This document shows, piece by piece, positions 13,497-13,654 of a DNA stretch of 13,654 bases. The stretch's first letter is position 1. Every line of letters begins with the position of its first letter. The position numbers and the translations under genes are program-made. The DNA comes from JAMCXS01 sp964459065 (GTDB lineage Bacteria > Acidobacteriota > Terriglobia > UBA7540). The notes below the pieces were generated by a model. That model worked only from the letters and a program-made list of their open reading frames with translations, was not told the DNA's origin and did no database searches. The stretch is taken from positions 1-13,654 of the forward strand of contig CAYWMN010000086.1 of the NCBI GenBank assembly GCA_964459065.1. Direction: 5' to 3'.

Positions 13497-13654
13497 TTGA
13501 GCACGCTACATGTTGACCTCGGCGATCAGTGGCGTGGTGGGCAGCAGCAGGCGCTTGGCCTGATGCTGGGGCTGCGGGCTCGGGGCCATGCGGCGGAACT
13601 GCTGGCACTCGGTGGATCGCCTCTCGAGCGGCGAGCCCGGGCGCAGGGACTCCG
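13497..13654 (+). CDS. GT4-type glycosyltransferase, N-terminal fragment
   Basis: The reading frame runs off the right edge, so only about 52 residues are visible. They show HVDLGDQWRGGQQQAL near residues 5-20, then LRARGH at 26-31 and GSPLERRARAQGL near the end. This is the typical opening of the N-terminal Rossmann domain of GT4-family (GT-B fold) glycosyltransferases, including lipopolysaccharide and cell-surface polysaccharide enzymes. The glycine-rich WRGGQQQ loop binds acceptor or nucleotide-sugar in relatives. I chose TTG at 13497 because AAGGA lies at 13485-13489, seven bases upstream. A TTG at 13470 is also in frame. The sugar and acceptor cannot be told from this fragment. Confidence 0.82.
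   Translation, partial: MSTLHVDLGDQWRGGQQQALGLMLGLRARGHAAELLALGGSPLERRARAQGL

Overview
The window looks like chromosomal DNA from a soil or sediment bacterium, most likely an Acidobacteriota (inference). It is fairly GC-rich and uses GTG and TTG starts. It pairs Tat-exported GH29 and sulfatase enzymes, carries a small receiver-like orphan protein of a kind I associate with Acidobacteriota, and has a Rieske/cytochrome b cluster with multiheme c-type cytochromes. No insertion sequence, phage gene, CRISPR array or rRNA was seen.

Layout. (1) Positions 198-2854, minus strand: a compact housekeeping set of ROK-family sugar kinase, small DUF2905 membrane protein and exonuclease VII large subunit (xseA). 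(2) 3113-5081, plus strand: a short MerR-type regulator, tRNA-Pro(GGG), a secreted SGNH/GDSL esterase, then tRNA-Pro(CGG). The two proline tRNAs bracket the esterase. (3) 5163-9520, plus strand: a control region with two 22-bp-spaced CRP/FNR-type sites, then four tightly packed genes. These encode a five-heme periplasmic cytochrome c, a Rieske iron-sulfur protein, a seven-helix b6/subunit-IV-type cytochrome b, and a nine-heme membrane-anchored cytochrome c. (4) 9531-10168: a possible 3' hairpin, a perfect-arm palindrome and a small receiver-like hypothetical protein. (5) 10333-13144, minus strand: a two-gene operon of exported alpha-L-fucosidase (GH29) and exported type I sulfatase. (6) 13497 to the end, plus strand: the start of a GT4-type glycosyltransferase, cut by the window edge.

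How the genes work together. The central cluster reads as a quinol-oxidising Rieske/cytochrome b complex. Its usual cytochrome c1 or f is absent from the cluster, and multiheme cytochromes carrying 14 CXXCH motifs in total sit in its place. Electrons would pass from menaquinol through b hemes and the 2Fe-2S centre into a periplasmic multiheme relay. The tandem CRP/FNR-type sites, with the proximal one exactly 41.5 bp before a predicted start, suggest activation by a redox- or cyclic-nucleotide-responsive regulator. The fucosidase/sulfatase pair suggests attack on sulfated fucose-containing glycans outside the cytoplasm, although the sulfatase resembles choline-sulfatases and its substrate is uncertain.
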